Below, piece by piece: positions 3,824-5,608 of a DNA stretch of 5,608 bases. The notes under the pieces are model-generated. The model had not been told where the DNA came from and made no database searches. It saw only the letters and a program-made list of their open reading frames with translations. A program made the position numbers and the translations under genes. Within the stretch, counting starts at the first letter, position 1; every line of letters begins with the position of its first letter. Source of the DNA: an uncultured Solirubrobacterales bacterium (GTDB lineage Bacteria; Actinomycetota; Thermoleophilia; Solirubrobacterales; Solirubrobacteraceae); contig CALJKH010000086.1 of NCBI GenBank assembly GCA_937973575.1, forward strand, positions 1 through 5,608, read 5' to 3'.

Positions 3824-5608
3824 ATGGCTGGCAGGGTCACATATTCAAGGAACGTGACACTTTCACTGTCACGCTCCTGTGCGTGCCACTGCAAGTACTG
3901 CGCGTTCGCCACTCACCAGACGCACCTTCAGCCACCTGAGGAGGTTGAGCGGATTCTTGACCGGGCGGCAAAGTCCGGTGTCAAGGAACTTCTCGTCCTT
4001 ACCGGCGAGCGGCCAGATTCGATCAAGGGTGTTCAGGACGCGCTGGCAGCTCTTGGACACCGCGACTTCACGGACTATGTGGTCTGGGCATGTGAGCGCG
4101 CGCTTGACCGCGGCATCCTTCCGCACACGAACCTTGGGCCAGTCAGTAAGGAAGACCTCGCGCGGCTTCGTTCCGTGACCGCGTCGCAGGGCCTGATGCT
4201 TGAGTCCTCAGCTGAGCGCCTTCTTGAGACTGTCCACGCTGGCTCGCCTGGCAAGGATCCCAAGGTCCGACTGGCAACGATTAGAGCGGCCGGCGAGCTT
4301 CGCATCCCTTTCACGACCGGGATCCTTGTGGGCATTGGTGAGACCCGCGAGGAGCGACTTGAGTCGCTTGACGCCATTGCTGAAGTGCACGCTGAGTTTG
4401 GCCACATCCAAGAGGTGATTCTCCAGAACTTCGTGCCTCACAGGCGCTACTACGGTGAGGAGCCAGCCGATATCGCCGAACAGGCTGCTGAGGATTACTG
4501 GCGCAGCGGCATTGGCAAGCATCCGACACTCGAGCTCCCCGACTGGGCTTGCGAGGTGACTGTTGCAGACATGCTTGAGCTTGTTAAGGCAACCCGTGAG
4601 CGGATGCCCGATGTCGCAATCCAAATTCCACCGAACCTTGCTGATTGGTGGATGGAGCTTGTTGACGCAGGCGCGGATGACCTAGGCGGTCTCTCCGCTA
4701 ACGGAGATCACATCTCGCCGGAGCATCCATTCCCGTCGCCGGCACGCGTAAGCCGCGAGCTGGCAGACAAGGGGCTTGCCCTCTCGGAGCGGCTCTGCGT
4801 CCACGCTGGCTTCATCAACGAGGAGTGGATTGACGGCAAGGTTCTTAATGTGATCGGCTCTCAGTTCCCAACCTTCATGCCGCGCTCCACTCGGGACAGG
4901 TTTGAGGGGAATGCAAACACGATCAGCGTGGATGGCATCGCGTCGCTAGTTGAAGCTGCTTACCGCGGGGATCGGCTTGTCGACGAGGACCTTGCAAAGC
5001 TCTTCACTGAGCTACGCCCTGAGGCAGTCGAGGACATGCGGCAGGCCGCAGATTCGCTTCGCGCTGAGCTTGCTGGCGACACAGTCACCTTCGTCGTTAA
5101 TCGAAACCTCAACATCAGCAATGTCTGCCAGGTCGGCTGTGCGTTCTGCGGTTTCGGCAAGGGGTTGAGGTCACCCGACGCTTACGAATACGGCGAGGAT
5201 GAATTCCGGGCTCGGGTCACAGAGGCCCTTGCCTACGGCGCGACTGAGCTCTGCATCCAATCCGGGATTCACCCCGACTGGAAGCTCGCCGACTATCAGG
5301 GGTGGCTGGCTCTAGCCAAGGCCATGGACCCAACGCTTCACCTCCACGCCTACTCGCCGATGGAGGTTGACCACATCTGCCGCGTTGAAGGGATGGAGCC
5401 TGAGGCAGTGTTCCGCGAACTTCAGGCAGCTGGTCTGGACTCGGTTCCAGGAACTGCGGCTGAGGTTCTTGACGACGCTGTGCGGGACAAGATCAGCCCC
5501 AACAAGCTGCCGGCAAACCGTTGGCTTGAGGTGATTGCGGCAGCACACTCCGTAGGGCTTCCTTCGACTTCAACAGTTATGTACGGCCACATTGAGACGC
5601 CCTTGAGC
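3824..5608 (+). CDS. fbiC: Fused FO synthase FbiC (CofG-CofH), 3' partial
   Basis: A bifunctional radical-SAM enzyme that makes FO, the deazaflavin chromophore of coenzyme F420, in the cytoplasm. The CofH half joins tyrosine-derived 4-hydroxybenzyl to 5-amino-6-ribitylaminouracil, and the CofG half closes the ring with loss of ammonia. The window holds 595 codons without a stop; the family is about 800-860 residues, so the C-terminal part lies beyond the edge. The CofG domain has its [4Fe-4S] cysteines at Cys19, Cys23 and Cys26 (CxxxCxxC), then HTNLGP at 101-106, TTGILVGIGET from 164 and PPNL near 269. The second CxxxCxxC, opening CofH, is Cys435, Cys439 and Cys442, followed by CIQSGIHP (477-484) and a PGTAAEVLDD stretch. 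ATG 3824 is the only plausible start close to the first cysteine motif and gives a normal short N-terminus. No convincing Shine-Dalgarno is present, but TAGACT lies 11 bases upstream, so a very short leader is likely. Both active sites look intact. Confidence 0.95.
   Translation, partial: MAGRVTYSRNVTLSLSRSCACHCKYCAFATHQTHLQPPEEVERILDRAAKSGVKELLVLTGERPDSIKGVQDALAALGHRDFTDYVVWACERALDRGILPHTNLGPVSKEDLARLRSVTASQGLMLESSAERLLETVHAGSPGKDPKVRLATIRAAGELRIPFTTGILVGIGETREERLESLDAIAEVHAEFGHIQEVILQNFVPHRRYYGEEPADIAEQAAEDYWRSGIGKHPTLELPDWACEVTVADMLELVKATRERMPDVAIQIPPNLADWWMELVDAGADDLGGLSANGDHISPEHPFPSPARVSRELADKGLALSERLCVHAGFINEEWIDGKVLNVIGSQFPTFMPRSTRDRFEGNANTISVDGIASLVEAAYRGDRLVDEDLAKLFTELRPEAVEDMRQAADSLRAELAGDTVTFVVNRNLNISNVCQVGCAFCGFGKGLRSPDAYEYGEDEFRARVTEALAYGATELCIQSGIHPDWKLADYQGWLALAKAMDPTLHLHAYSPMEVDHICRVEGMEPEAVFRELQAAGLDSVPGTAAEVLDDAVRDKISPNKLPANRWLEVIAAAHSVGLPSTSTVMYGHIETPLS

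Noticed and set aside
3869..4624. Minus-strand open frames within fbiC (3869-4126, 4075-4407, 4208-4624)
   Set aside because: The plus-strand frame encodes conserved CofG throughout this region with intact motifs; the antisense frames show no family features.

Overview
The window looks like a piece of an actinobacterial chromosome. The main grounds are a fused two-domain FO synthase (FbiC type, coenzyme F420 pathway), GC-rich coding sequence, and start codons lying only 6-11 bases downstream of TAnnnT -10 hexamers, as in leaderless or nearly leaderless transcripts. Membership of Thermoleophilia is a guess, based on the character of the proteins and promoters. I see no insertion sequence, integrase, tRNA, rRNA, CRISPR array or phage gene, and no stretch over 300 bases without a gene. 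Base composition and codon use look even throughout, by eye and not computed.

Layout. (1) 3-1217, +: an Nramp-family Mn2+/Fe2+ transporter (MntH) whose N-terminus lies before the window. (2) 1250-1612, +: a 120-residue protein of unknown function with its own promoter, whose -35 overlaps the mntH stop codon. (3) 1622-1984, +: a 120-residue degenerate receiver-like (CheY-fold) protein 9 bases downstream, probably co-transcribed. (4) 1981-2952, -: a lipoprotein of the NMT1/THI5-like (SsuA/ThiY) ABC substrate-binding family, convergent with (3); the two stop codons share a CTAG palindrome. (5) 3041-3769, +: a major intrinsic protein (aquaporin family) with both NPA motifs but an unusual predicted selectivity filter, divergent from (4) across 88 bases. 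(6) 3824 to the right edge, +: the first 595 codons of FO synthase, covering the whole CofG domain and the start of CofH including its radical-SAM cysteines. A strong inverted repeat (3795-3823) fills the gap before it, with a TAGACT -10-like hexamer across its loop.

How the genes relate. This is mostly a run of unrelated housekeeping and transport genes. Genes 2 and 3 form the only likely operon among complete genes. The binding protein has no permease or ATPase gene beside it, so it must use partners encoded elsewhere. FO synthase condenses tyrosine with a riboflavin-pathway intermediate; a link to the neighbouring binding protein (vitamin or precursor uptake) is only speculative. I do not find a convincing new multi-gene system. 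The observations most worth checking are the inverted repeat at the fbiC promoter, the wide selectivity filter of the channel, and the uncharacterised gene pair.
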